Assembly (NCBI GenBank): GCA_002694065.1
Contig: NZKZ01000047.1
Coordinates: 1 to 9,866, forward strand
Source: Acidiferrobacter sp.
GTDB lineage: Bacteria > Pseudomonadota > Gammaproteobacteria > Arenicellales > UBA868
Length of the DNA stretch: 9,866 nucleotides
Direction: 5' to 3'
Positions within the stretch are counted from its first letter, which is position 1. Each line of letters begins with the position of its first letter. Shown here one piece after another: positions 1 to 6,901 of the stretch. Made by a program: the position numbers and the translations under genes. The notes beneath the pieces were generated by a model, which ran no database searches, was not told the origin of the DNA, and saw only the letters and a list, made by a program, of their open reading frames with translations.

Positions 1-435
1 AAAAAGGAGGAGACTGGATCTGAGCGCCCGCCACGTCGTCAGGGCCAGCGCTCTGGAGGACGATCTGATTCCCGCAGAAAGACCCAGGGTCGTCGGGATG
101 ACCGGCGCCGTGACAGCGGCCGGCAAAATCGCAGAACAAATGCCGATTCCAACCGGGGTCGGAGTCAAAACAACCGCTCCGAGTCAAAACCGCGAGCGAG
201 CGGACAGAGTTCAGGTAGCGGACAGACTGAGGCGGGGAATAGATCTCCACGGCGTTCTCGCGGCGGCAGGGGTCGTTCGGGCGGTCAGCGAAATGGAAAT
301 CGGCAGGTACAGTCGAATCAGACCTCTCGTTCAGGGAATGCATCTGGCAACGTTTCGGGAAACACGTCGCCTGCCCCGTCGAGCGCCCCGACCACCAAGA
401 ACCCCGGAAATGAAAAAACCGGAACAACCGGGTAA
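1..435 (+). CDS. C-terminal disordered RG/QN-rich tail of a partial protein, possibly a DEAD-box RNA helicase
   Basis: The reading frame is open from base 1 to a TAA at 433-435, giving 144 residues with no start inside the window, so only the C-terminus is seen. The visible part is low complexity: it starts with Lys/Glu, then is dominated by Arg, Gly, Ser, Gln and Asn, with short RGG-like pieces (for example SRGGRGRSGGQRNGN near residues 89-103). It ends in a Ser/Thr/Pro/Asn-rich, less charged stretch. No folded domain is visible. Such basic disordered tails are typical of bacterial RNA-binding proteins, above all RhlB/RhlE-type DEAD-box helicases, where they help RNA binding; an RNase E-like tail is another option. 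The helicase identity is an inference from composition, because the helicase core lies outside the window. The gene converges on rlmD with 22 bases between stop codons and no clear hairpin terminator. I am confident it is coding and unsure of the family. Confidence 0.7.
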   Translation, partial: KKEETGSERPPRRQGQRSGGRSDSRRKTQGRRDDRRRDSGRQNRRTNADSNRGRSQNNRSESKPRASGQSSGSGQTEAGNRSPRRSRGGRGRSGGQRNGNRQVQSNQTSRSGNASGNVSGNTSPAPSSAPTTKNPGNEKTGTTG

Positions 436-457
436 CCGAATTCTGATAGCCGCCTAC

Positions 458-1771
458 CTAGGTGCAACGAACGAATAGTGCGGCGCTTTCGACGTGGGCC
501 GTATGGGGGAACATATCTGCTACGGCGAGTCTGGTGAGCTGATATCCCCCCGGCCCCGTTAGATAGGCCGCATCTCGGGCTAGTGTCGCCGGATTGCATG
601 AGACATAGGCCAAGGCATCAGGGAGCACCTTTGTGCAGATGGTCTTCAACGCCTCAATAGCACCGCTTCGGGGCGGATCCACCAGCACATGGGAAAATTT
701 TCCGGGATCCCAATCGGCGACAGTATCTGAGAAAAGATCTCGTGCCTCAAATCGGGCATTCTCAACTTTGTTCGCCGCCGCATTCTCCTGGGCCTTTTTG
801 ACGAGCGAGGTATCGCCCTCGACGCCTAGGATCCGCTCTGCTCGCCTGGCGAGCGCTAACGAAAAGTTCCCCAGTCCGCAAAAAAGATCCAGCACCTGAC
901 TATCGTTGTCTGTTGCGAGCCAATCAACGGCGAGCTCAACGATCAACTCGTTGACGGCACCATTCACCTGGATGAAATGGGTCACTGAGAATGAGATATC
1001 AAGATCGAAGGCTTCCAGCCTATAAAAGAGTTCCGGCGTTGTACCGGCGTCTATTGGAGTCGCGGTCTCAGGGCCTTTAGCCTGGGTGTAGATCAACAAT
1101 TGTTCTTGTGCGCCGAACTCTCTGAGTTTAGTGCGGTCGCCCTCGGTCAGGGGCAAAAGATGGCGGAATACCAGTGCGGTTCCGTTCTCCCCTGCGGCGA
1201 CCTCAATCTGGGGAATCCGATCTGGAATGCTCAGTTGACTGATCAGTTCCTTTATCTTTATGAGCACCCGGTCTACCGAGGGATGGATGACCGGGCAACT
1301 GGATAGTGGCGTGATAAAACTCTTATTCCGCTCCCGGAAACCCACAAGTACCCCACCTTTTTTTGGGACAAGTCTTGCGCCAAGACGAGCCCGACGGCGG
1401 TAGGACCAAGGCTCTGCTTGCAGTTCCAGGATATTTTCCGGGACCTTAACGCCTGCTCCTTTTAAGTTCTCAACAACATTCTCTTTTTTGAACCGAAGTT
1501 GCTCGGGATATTCAAGATGCTGAAGTACACACCCTCCACAAATGCCGAACGCCCCGCAACGTGGAGTGACTCTAGACGGCGAGGGCTCAAGGATTGATTC
1601 GGCAATTCCGAGTGAGTAGGAGCGCTTTCCTCTGATGGGCCGGACGACCACCTTCTCTTCCGGCAGAGCGCCTTCGATAAACCAGACTTTTCCATCGACC
1701 CGAGTCACCCCACGACCGTCATGGGTGAAGCCCTCGATTCTTGTTTCGAACGGTTCCCGTGGCTTAGGCAC
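458..1771 (-). CDS. rlmD: 23S rRNA (uracil-1939-C5)-methyltransferase RlmD (RumA)
   Basis: SAM-dependent enzyme of the RumA family, which makes m5U1939 in 23S rRNA. From a GTG start at 1771 it is 437 residues, close to the E. coli protein. An N-terminal TRAM-like RNA-binding domain (about residues 5-65) is followed by the [4Fe-4S] cysteines C72, C78, C81 and C159 (C-x5-C-x2-C plus CPVIHP). The methyltransferase domain has FIQVN near 266, the SAM loop LDLFCGLGNFS at 294-304, DPPRSG at 365, and the catalytic Cys392 in SCNPATLARD. It ends in the usual FPHTAHVES motif. The frame stays open upstream to 1903, but that part lies inside the exonuclease gene and does not look like the family. The GTG overlaps the exonuclease stop by 8 bases, so translation is probably coupled; no strong ribosome binding site precedes it. 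It is the last gene of the hom operon. The relA neighbour common in gammaproteobacteria is absent. Confidence 0.95.
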   Translation of the reverse strand: MPKPREPFETRIEGFTHDGRGVTRVDGKVWFIEGALPEEKVVVRPIRGKRSYSLGIAESILEPSPSRVTPRCGAFGICGGCVLQHLEYPEQLRFKKENVVENLKGAGVKVPENILELQAEPWSYRRRARLGARLVPKKGGVLVGFRERNKSFITPLSSCPVIHPSVDRVLIKIKELISQLSIPDRIPQIEVAAGENGTALVFRHLLPLTEGDRTKLREFGAQEQLLIYTQAKGPETATPIDAGTTPELFYRLEAFDLDISFSVTHFIQVNGAVNELIVELAVDWLATDNDSQVLDLFCGLGNFSLALARRAERILGVEGDTSLVKKAQENAAANKVENARFEARDLFSDTVADWDPGKFSHVLVDPPRSGAIEALKTICTKVLPDALAYVSCNPATLARDAAYLTGPGGYQLTRLAVADMFPHTAHVESAALFVRCT

Positions 1772-2561
1772 TACCGTTGTCGCCCAGCCACTGACTGAGG
1801 AACTCCCGGAGATGGTTTTCCTCAGCAGTTTTGAGAAACTCAACCAGACGCTGTTTTTCAGCAGAAAAAGCGCTCTCGTCGAGAAGGCCACGCATTCTTT
1901 CAAACTGCAGATAAACCAGAAAAGTATTCAAGACGTCGGTTTCACAGTATGCCCGTATATCTGAAACCTGGCCTCTCTGAAAATACTCCCAAACACGTGC
2001 TCCACTCATCCCCATCTTGCCCGGCAACCCGAGCATCATGGCAACCTCCTCTAGGGAACTGAACGCCCGAGGCTGGTAGCCGGCGAGGATATCCATCAGG
2101 TCCAGATGGCGGGCATGATAGCGGTTGAGGTAATTGTTGAACTTAAAATCCCTGTTGCTCTCGCCGCTTTCCCAATACAGTGGCGCGGCTACTCCATGGT
2201 GGAGTGCTCTATAGTGGATAACCGGAAGATCGAAGCCGTTGCCGTTCCAACTGATCAGGATGGGTCTGAATTTTTCAATTCCATCGAAGAATCGCTCGAG
2301 CAGTTCCCGCTCTGACGACTCTTCAGAGCCCAGCGACCAGACCCGCAGCTTGTCCGGGGCCCGCAGGACAGCAGAAATTGCAACGATCCTATGTTGCGGG
2401 TGAGCAAGGAAATCTGTAGATCCGGTCTTTTGAATGCGGAGCGTACGCATCGCTCGAGCCACGTCATCGTCGCTCAATGAGTCCAAACTGTACAATCGCC
2501 GCCCAAACTCAACGTCCGGCACGGTCTCAATATCAAAAACTAGGCTGGTGCCGTTTAACAT
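1764..2561 (-). CDS. Predicted 3'-5' exonuclease, PolB-like DEDDy family
   Basis: A 265-residue protein that matches the stand-alone DEDDy exonuclease family related to the proofreading domain of family-B DNA polymerases (PolB-like exo2). ExoI is DIET with D10 and E12. ExoII is SWNGNGFDLPV with D111. ExoIII is YCETDV with Y205 and D209, so all four acidic residues and the Tyr are present. The HLDLMD motif near 152-157 is also typical of the family. There is no polymerase domain, and the length is normal for the group. It should cleave nucleotides from 3' ends in the cytoplasm, but the substrate of this family is not well defined. It starts 31 bases after the thrC stop with only a weak ribosome binding site, and its stop codon overlaps the rlmD GTG start. 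That suggests coupled translation with rlmD and perhaps a role close to RNA or DNA maintenance. The biological role is inference. Confidence 0.9.
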   Translation of the reverse strand: MLNGTSLVFDIETVPDVEFGRRLYSLDSLSDDDVARAMRTLRIQKTGSTDFLAHPQHRIVAISAVLRAPDKLRVWSLGSEESSERELLERFFDGIEKFRPILISWNGNGFDLPVIHYRALHHGVAAPLYWESGESNRDFKFNNYLNRYHARHLDLMDILAGYQPRAFSSLEEVAMMLGLPGKMGMSGARVWEYFQRGQVSDIRAYCETDVLNTFLVYLQFERMRGLLDESAFSAEKQRLVEFLKTAEENHLREFLSQWLGDNGSA

Positions 2562-2592
2562 GGTCGGCGACGCGCTTTGGCTACAGATCCAC

Positions 2593-3654
2593 TCATTCTA
2601 AGATCGCGTCGCAGACGGCCGAAACGGTGGGGGCCACGCGCACTGGCTCCGGGCTTTGCGCGATAGCGGTGTCAGGATCCTTAAGCCCGTGCCCCGTGAG
2701 TGTGCAGACAATAGACGCTCCATCATCGATTCGGCCCTCTTCCAGCCCTGACTTTAAGCCCGCGACTGAAACGGCCGACGCGGGTTCGCAGAATATCCCC
2801 TCTTTCTGGGCCAGGAATTTCTGAGCGGCAAGGATTGCATTGTCGTCGCAAGCGGTAAACCATCCCCCGGAATGCTCTCGCGCCGATTGCGCCAGGTCCC
2901 AGGACTGGGGATTGCCGATACGGATAGCCGTCGCGAGGGTCTCAGGTTCTGAAATGGGCTTCCCGGAGACAAAAGGCGCCGCGCCCGATGCCTGGCAACC
3001 GACCATGACAGGCAACTTTGTGCTCTCCCCACTGCTGTGATATTCAGAGTATCCCATCCAGTACGCGCTGATATTTCCAGCATTTCCAACCGGAAGGAAG
3101 TGGTAATCAGGAGCGTCACCCAGCGTATCGACAATTTCGAACGCTGCAGTTTTTTGACCGTGCAGCCTATAAGGATTCACAGAATTGACCAGGGCGACTG
3201 GCGCTTTTTCTGGCATAGATTTGACAATATTCATTCCGTCATCGAAGTTGCCGGTGATCTGTATGACTCTGGCACCATGCATCATCGCCTGAGCGAGTTT
3301 TCCCATGGCGATCTTGCCATCTGGGATAACCACAAAGGCCTTGATGCCCGCTCTCGCTGCATAGGCGGCCGCTGCGGCAGAGGTATTCCCGGTCGAGGCG
3401 CAGATGACCGCTCCGCTTCCCTCATGAACCGCCATCGTTAAAGCGACCGTCATGCCGCGATCTTTGAATGAGCCGGTGGGGTTTGCTCCATCGACTTTTG
3501 CGAAGACCTCTATTCCCCGCTGAGGGTCGCACAAGGAACTCAACCGAACCAAAGGGGTGTTTCCCTCGTTAAGGCTGACGGCGAGCGCATCGTCCGGAAT
3601 CGGTAGACGATCGCGGTACCGCGCAATAAGGCCTGCTTCAGCAGTGTATGGCAT
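2593..3654 (-). CDS. thrC: Threonine synthase, short (Thermus/Bacillus-like) class
   Basis: PLP enzyme that turns O-phospho-L-homoserine into L-threonine and phosphate, the last step of threonine synthesis. It has 353 residues. The PLP-binding lysine is K64 in GANPTGSFKDRGM. The substrate and PLP-contact motif STGNTSA is at 87-93, and the Gly-rich PLP-phosphate loop GNAGN is at 190-194. Other family signatures are LVNSVNPYRLHGQKT (about 155-169), ATAIRIGNP and TLTGHGLKDP near the C-terminus. The length and motif wording fit the short class seen in Thermus and Bacillus, not the longer enzyme (over 420 residues) of E. coli and Pseudomonas, which has an extra N-terminal region. The start ATG has AGGAG only 3 bases upstream, a rather short spacing. 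It lies 22 bases after hom, so the two are surely one operon. The homoserine kinase gene (thrB) is not in the window. Confidence 0.96.
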   Translation of the reverse strand: MPYTAEAGLIARYRDRLPIPDDALAVSLNEGNTPLVRLSSLCDPQRGIEVFAKVDGANPTGSFKDRGMTVALTMAVHEGSGAVICASTGNTSAAAAAYAARAGIKAFVVIPDGKIAMGKLAQAMMHGARVIQITGNFDDGMNIVKSMPEKAPVALVNSVNPYRLHGQKTAAFEIVDTLGDAPDYHFLPVGNAGNISAYWMGYSEYHSSGESTKLPVMVGCQASGAAPFVSGKPISEPETLATAIRIGNPQSWDLAQSAREHSGGWFTACDDNAILAAQKFLAQKEGIFCEPASAVSVAGLKSGLEEGRIDDGASIVCTLTGHGLKDPDTAIAQSPEPVRVAPTVSAVCDAILE

Positions 3655-3676
3655 AAGCTCCTAAGTCCCTGTCACT

Positions 3677-4987
3677 TCAGTCGGGCGTTTCAACTCGGAC
3701 CCGTACTACCGGCGCTACATTCGCCTCCAATGTTTCAATCATTTTGGTTGCGTCTGCGATGTCGGCCTCTTTCGCTTCGTGAGTAACGATCACCACCGGA
3801 ACCACACCCTGTTCATCCCCGAAGCCTTTTTGGCTGATAACCCGAATGCTGACGTGACGTTCCCCAAGAATGCGGGTCACGTCAGCCAGAACTCCCGGTC
3901 TGTCACGTACCGTCAGGCGTAAATAGTGCGCACACGATATTTCCGTGATCGGGCGCATTTTCGGATCAGCGAGCTGGTGGGGCTGGAATGCCAGATGAGG
4001 TACGCGGTTCCCGGGATCAGACGTCAAGGTTCGAACAACGTCGACCAGGTCTCCCACGACGGCTGATGCTGTCGGTTTTGCGCCTGCACCTGCTCCATAG
4101 AGTAAGGAGTCGCCCACCGCATCTCCGCGAATACGTACGGCGTTCATGACCCCCGAAACATTCGCCAGCAGCTGATCTTTTTCAACCAGACAGGGGTGTA
4201 CGCGGAGATCAAGATGCCCATTATCTGAGCGCGCGATGCCGAGGTGCTTGATTCGATACCCAAGTTCATCAGCATAGATGATGTCCTGGTAACGCAACTG
4301 CTCTATCCCTTCGATATAGACCGAGCTGAAGTCAAGAGGAATGCCGAATGCGATTGAGGCCAGAATCGTGAGCTTATGGGCCGCGTCAACTCCGCCCACA
4401 TCAAAGAAGGGATCTGCTTCTGCATAACCTAGCCGCTGGGCCTCTGCGAGAACCGCATCGTAGTCCAGGCCCTGTTCGTGGATCTGGGTCAGGATAAAAT
4501 TACACGTCCCGTTCAGGATGCCCGCCAAACCATCGATCTTGTTGCCCGCAAGGCTCTCCCTGACTACTTTGATGACAGGAATCCCTCCGGCCACCGCAGC
4601 TTCAAAGGCAATCACCAGACCAGCCTGGGAAGCCTGTTCGAAGAGCTCATTTCCGCGCGTGGCGACGAGTGCTTTGTTAGCGGTGACGACGTGCTTCCCG
4701 TTCCTCAACGCGGTGGAGACGACTTCGTAGGCCTCGTCCTCGCCGCCCATCAACTCGAGGACGACGTCAATTTCCGGATTGGTCGTGATGGCAGTGGGGT
4801 CGTCGGTCAGATCAATGTCCGAGACCTGGCAGTCACGGGAGCGGCTCATGTCCCGCACTGCTGCTTGGGTCACTCTGATGTTGCGGCCGGCGCGGCGTGC
4901 GATCTCGGCACTGTTCCGCGAGAGCAGGTCTACCGTGCCGGCACCCACGGTCCCTAGACCGATTACACCCACATTTACGGGTCTCAT
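3677..4987 (-). CDS. hom: Homoserine dehydrogenase with C-terminal ACT domain
   Basis: Monofunctional enzyme that reduces L-aspartate-4-semialdehyde to L-homoserine with NAD(P)H, at the branch towards threonine and methionine. It has 436 residues from ATG 4987. The Rossmann loop GLGTVG is at 10-15. TANKALVA holds the conserved K105. The substrate region has NGTCNFIL at 159-166 and GYAEADPFFD, followed by D201 and K205 in GGVDAAHKL, which match the catalytic Asp-x3-Lys pair of the family. Residues about 355-430 form an ACT domain (RLTVRDRPGVLADVTRILG), which in this family gives feedback inhibition by threonine. The frame is open further upstream, but 4987 gives the family N-terminus (MRPVNVGVIGLG) and has AGAAGGTGG nine bases before it. 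It is the first gene of the hom-thrC-exonuclease-rlmD operon and is divergent from the DUF498 gene. Confidence 0.97.
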   Translation of the reverse strand: MRPVNVGVIGLGTVGAGTVDLLSRNSAEIARRAGRNIRVTQAAVRDMSRSRDCQVSDIDLTDDPTAITTNPEIDVVLELMGGEDEAYEVVSTALRNGKHVVTANKALVATRGNELFEQASQAGLVIAFEAAVAGGIPVIKVVRESLAGNKIDGLAGILNGTCNFILTQIHEQGLDYDAVLAEAQRLGYAEADPFFDVGGVDAAHKLTILASIAFGIPLDFSSVYIEGIEQLRYQDIIYADELGYRIKHLGIARSDNGHLDLRVHPCLVEKDQLLANVSGVMNAVRIRGDAVGDSLLYGAGAGAKPTASAVVGDLVDVVRTLTSDPGNRVPHLAFQPHQLADPKMRPITEISCAHYLRLTVRDRPGVLADVTRILGERHVSIRVISQKGFGDEQGVVPVVIVTHEAKEADIADATKMIETLEANVAPVVRVRVETPD

Positions 4988-4996
4988 ATAATTAAA

Positions 4997-5005
4997 CCAC
5001 CTTCT
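4997..5005 (-). promoter_or_regulatory. Ribosome binding site of hom
   Basis: On the minus strand the bases read AGAAGGTGG and end nine bases before the ATG at 4987. This Shine-Dalgarno-like site decides the hom start against the longer open frame, which would begin near 5089 inside the probable promoter region. Confidence 0.6.
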
Positions 5006-5020
5006 GATGACGACGAAACT

Positions 5021-5034
5021 GCCCCGAGCGGGGC
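5021..5034. promoter_or_regulatory. GC-rich hairpin in the hom leader
   Basis: The 14 bases GCCCCGAGCGGGGC form a perfect inverted repeat (a 5-base-pair stem with a 4-base loop, or 6 base pairs around a 2-base centre). It sits between the proposed hom promoter and the hom ribosome binding site. No U-run follows it on either strand, so it is not a standard terminator. It could be a leader structure or a protein site; its function is unknown. Confidence 0.35.
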
Positions 5035-5046
5035 TACGCGCGCTGA

Positions 5047-5073
5047 ATTTTATCGCATTAACGCCATAGGCAA
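5047..5073 (-). promoter_or_regulatory. Weak candidate sigma-70 promoter of hom operon
   Basis: Reading on the minus strand, TTGCCT (5073-5068) and TAAAAT (5052-5047) are separated by 15 bases, a little shorter than the ideal 17. Transcription would start near 5040, leaving a leader of about 50 bases with the hairpin at 5021-5034. The match is modest and rests on position between divergent genes as much as on sequence. Confidence 0.3.
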
Positions 5074-5108
5074 GTTTTTTTGTCGCCAAGGAACAGATTA
5101 GGGACGGC

Positions 5109-5121
5109 GTCAGAAACTGAC
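5109..5121. promoter_or_regulatory. Small perfect dyad just upstream of the DUF498 gene
   Basis: GTCAG-AAA-CTGAC is a perfect 5-base inverted repeat around a 3-base centre, ending 7 bases before the ATG at 5129. The gene's only Shine-Dalgarno-like bases (GAGG, just downstream) abut it. It could be a protein operator or a small RNA hairpin next to the ribosome binding site. A dyad this short can also occur by chance. Confidence 0.25.
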
Positions 5122-5128
5122 AGAGGCC

Positions 5129-5503
5129 ATGGAACTCGAAGCCGAAATTTCACAGAGCAGAACGCTTATCGCCTCTTGTGGGTCAAGAGGCGTTGTCGTA
5201 GCTGACAAAACCTTTACCCAGAGTTTTCTGATAGCGCCAGATGGGACGCCCACGGACTGGGAAGTTCGAGAATTCTCCGCATTGTCACCGGCACGGCTCG
5301 AACAACTGTGCCTCGTGGAAAGCGACGTACTGATGATCGGCACAGGAGCGAGTCAATGCTTCCCGGATCCGGCATTAAGCCAGATCCTTGCCAGGTACGG
5401 GCGGAGCGCAGAGTTTATGAGTTCACGTGCGGCTTGTAGTACGTTTAATGTTCTGGCGCTCGATGACCGGCAGGTAATGGCCGCAATTATCCTGCCTTTA
5501 TAG
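5129..5503 (+). CDS. Mth938-like / DUF498 domain protein
   Basis: A 124-residue cytoplasmic protein that fills a single Mth938-like (DUF498, Xcc1710-like) domain, the same family as the mitochondrial complex I assembly factor NDUFAF3. Family landmarks are DKTFTQSFLIAPDG (about 26-39), LMIGTGASQCFPDP (about 68-81) and FMSSRAACSTFNVL (about 95-108). No signal peptide or membrane segment is seen. The bacterial function is not established, so none is assigned. The start ATG has only GAGG two bases away as a possible ribosome binding site. It is divergent from hom (141-base gap) and converges on nlpD with 23 bases between stops and no clear terminator. In many gammaproteobacteria rpoS would occupy the position next to nlpD. 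Confidence 0.88.
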   Translation: MELEAEISQSRTLIASCGSRGVVVADKTFTQSFLIAPDGTPTDWEVREFSALSPARLEQLCLVESDVLMIGTGASQCFPDPALSQILARYGRSAEFMSSRAACSTFNVLALDDRQVMAAIILPL

Positions 5504-5526
5504 AGTATAGGTAGAGACCGTAACGA

Positions 5527-6327
5527 TCAGGGGTTTGGCAGGTATCCCAGCGGATCAACCGGTTGGCCATCTCGACGGATCTCGAAGTGTAGCCGGACGG
5601 AATCGACTCCAGACTGCCCCATTTCCGCGATGATCTGACCACTCTGGACGGCGTCACCTTCATTAATCTTAACCGCCCGGTTGTGGGCGTACGCAGTAAG
5701 AAAGGTTTCGTCATGTTTGATGATAATCAGCAGTCCGTAGCCCCGAAGCCCGGTTCCTGCATAGACTACTTTCCCTTTTGCTGCTGCTCTAATCGGACTG
5801 CCATCGGACCCGGCGATATCAATGCCATTCCTTCCGTCGTCAGGGGAGAATCGTGACAGCACCTTACCTTCGGCAGGCCAAACCCACGGCTTCCCGTCTG
5901 GTGCGGTCACGGGCTCCTCGGACGCATTGATCTGGATACTGGAGTCGGATGCAGTTTCAGATGGGTTTACGGGTTCTTCACTGACAACCAGTGCAGAAGT
6001 CGAAGGGGTAGCGGCCTGTACCTCAACGGTACTCCGTGCATTGCCGCGTCCGGGACTTAACTCAACCTTCTGCCCTATCGTCAACGTGTAAGGCGCCTCC
6101 AGGCCATTCCAGAGCGCCACATCGCGATAGTCCAGCCCGGCTTCCCAAGAGATGGTGTATAGAGAGTCCCCCGCCCGCACAATGCGAGTTGAGGCGCTTG
6201 AACGTGTGGCGGTGAGATCGCTCACCGGCACGACGGGCGCCCCTGCACAACCGGCAAGCGCCATAACGGAAGCAATCAACAGGAGTGCGCCCGATCTTAA
6301 AGTACCGCCTCGCTTTGGTTTAGACAT
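5527..6327 (-). CDS. nlpD: NlpD-like outer-membrane lipoprotein, LysM plus degenerate M23 (LytM) domain
   Basis: A 266-residue lipoprotein from ATG 6327. It has a short basic N-terminus, a hydrophobic segment and the lipobox LAGC with the lipidated Cys at 27. The next residue is Ala, not Asp, so sorting to the outer membrane is expected. A LysM peptidoglycan-binding domain follows (about 48-91), then a Ser/Thr/Glu/Pro-rich linker, then an M23/LytM domain (about 149-264). The zinc site is broken: the first His of HxxxD is Arg166 (Asp170 kept), and the HxH motif reads RLH (245-247). This is the pattern of NlpD/EnvC-type activators, which switch on cell-wall amidases such as AmiC at the septum and do not cut peptidoglycan themselves. 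The start overlaps the yqaA stop by 8 bases (ATGTCTAA). rpoS does not follow. Confidence 0.93.
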   Translation of the reverse strand: MSKPKRGGTLRSGALLLIASVMALAGCAGAPVVPVSDLTATRSSASTRIVRAGDSLYTISWEAGLDYRDVALWNGLEAPYTLTIGQKVELSPGRGNARSTVEVQAATPSTSALVVSEEPVNPSETASDSSIQINASEEPVTAPDGKPWVWPAEGKVLSRFSPDDGRNGIDIAGSDGSPIRAAAKGKVVYAGTGLRGYGLLIIIKHDETFLTAYAHNRAVKINEGDAVQSGQIIAEMGQSGVDSVRLHFEIRRDGQPVDPLGYLPNP

Positions 6328-6901
6328 AAAGGAACAGTACCCCGATGACCACAACGCCAACCACAGCCCAGCCTATGCCGTCCGCGTAACGCCGCAGCTG
6401 CGCCTCAAAACGCTCCCCGCCGGCGTAGATCAGTCCCGCCACCAGGAAAAAGCGTGCGCCCCGTCCGATTAGAGAGGCAGCCACAAATGGAATCAGGCTC
6501 ATAGCGGCAAGCCCTGCGCTGATCGTAAAGAGCTTGTAGGGTATCGGCGTGAATCCCGCAAGAAAAACAATCCAGATACCGTGTTTCTGGAATTGTTCCC
6601 GTGCCGAATCAAAAGCCGCCTGTGCGTCATAAAATTGGATGATTGGCTCGGCAACGAGCCCAAAGAGAAACATGCCGATAAGGTATCCTGCTACGCCGCC
6701 CAACACGGACCATAGCGTCGTAAGCGCGGCAAAGAACCAGGCACGATGCCGCTGTGCCAGCACCATGGGAGCCAACATCACATCTGGTGGGATTGGGAAA
6801 AAAGAGGATTCTGCAAACGATAACGCCGCGAGATAACGCGGCGCTTTGGGGTGCACCGCCCACGACAAAACGAGATCATAAAGGCGTGAAAAAATTCTCA
6901 T
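6320..6901 (-). CDS. yqaA: YqaA family inner-membrane protein (DedA/SNARE-associated superfamily)
   Basis: A 193-residue membrane protein with several hydrophobic helices. It has the DedA-superfamily (VTT domain) hallmarks FFPIPPDVMLAPM (about 33-45), GFTPIPYKLFTISAG (about 115-129) and a conserved GRGARFF (about 146-152), and it ends in a hydrophobic C-terminal helix. Members of the wider superfamily act in envelope homeostasis, and some flip phospholipids or undecaprenyl phosphate; the role of the YqaA branch is not clear. Start and stop codons interlock with both neighbours: TGATG joins the pcm stop to this ATG at 6901, and its own stop overlaps the nlpD start. That points to coupled translation within the surE-pcm-yqaA-nlpD operon and an envelope-linked job, which is inference. 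Confidence 0.92.
   Translation of the reverse strand: MRIFSRLYDLVLSWAVHPKAPRYLAALSFAESSFFPIPPDVMLAPMVLAQRHRAWFFAALTTLWSVLGGVAGYLIGMFLFGLVAEPIIQFYDAQAAFDSAREQFQKHGIWIVFLAGFTPIPYKLFTISAGLAAMSLIPFVAASLIGRGARFFLVAGLIYAGGERFEAQLRRYADGIGWAVVGVVVIGVLFLYV

Noticed and set aside
98..478. 126-codon plus-strand frame starting with ATG at 98
   Set aside because: It overlaps the RG/QN-rich tail in another frame and runs into rlmD. The frame beginning at base 1 has coherent low-complexity protein composition and stops cleanly at 435.
1772..1903. Upstream extension of rlmD to an ATG at 1903
   Set aside because: The extra 44 residues fall inside the exonuclease gene and do not look like the RlmD N-terminus. 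GTG 1771 gives the normal family length and a start/stop overlap.
4478..4957. 159-codon open frame on the plus strand
   Set aside because: It lies wholly opposite the conserved catalytic part of hom and resembles no known family; it is an antisense shadow of codon usage.
5486..5545. Possible bidirectional terminator between the DUF498 gene and nlpD
   Set aside because: Only a CCTGCC/GGCAGG pairing with a very long loop is present, partly inside the genes, and no T-run follows.
5527..6327. Active M23 peptidoglycan endopeptidase
   Set aside because: The first zinc His and the first His of HxH are both replaced by Arg, as in NlpD-type activators, so hydrolytic activity is unlikely.
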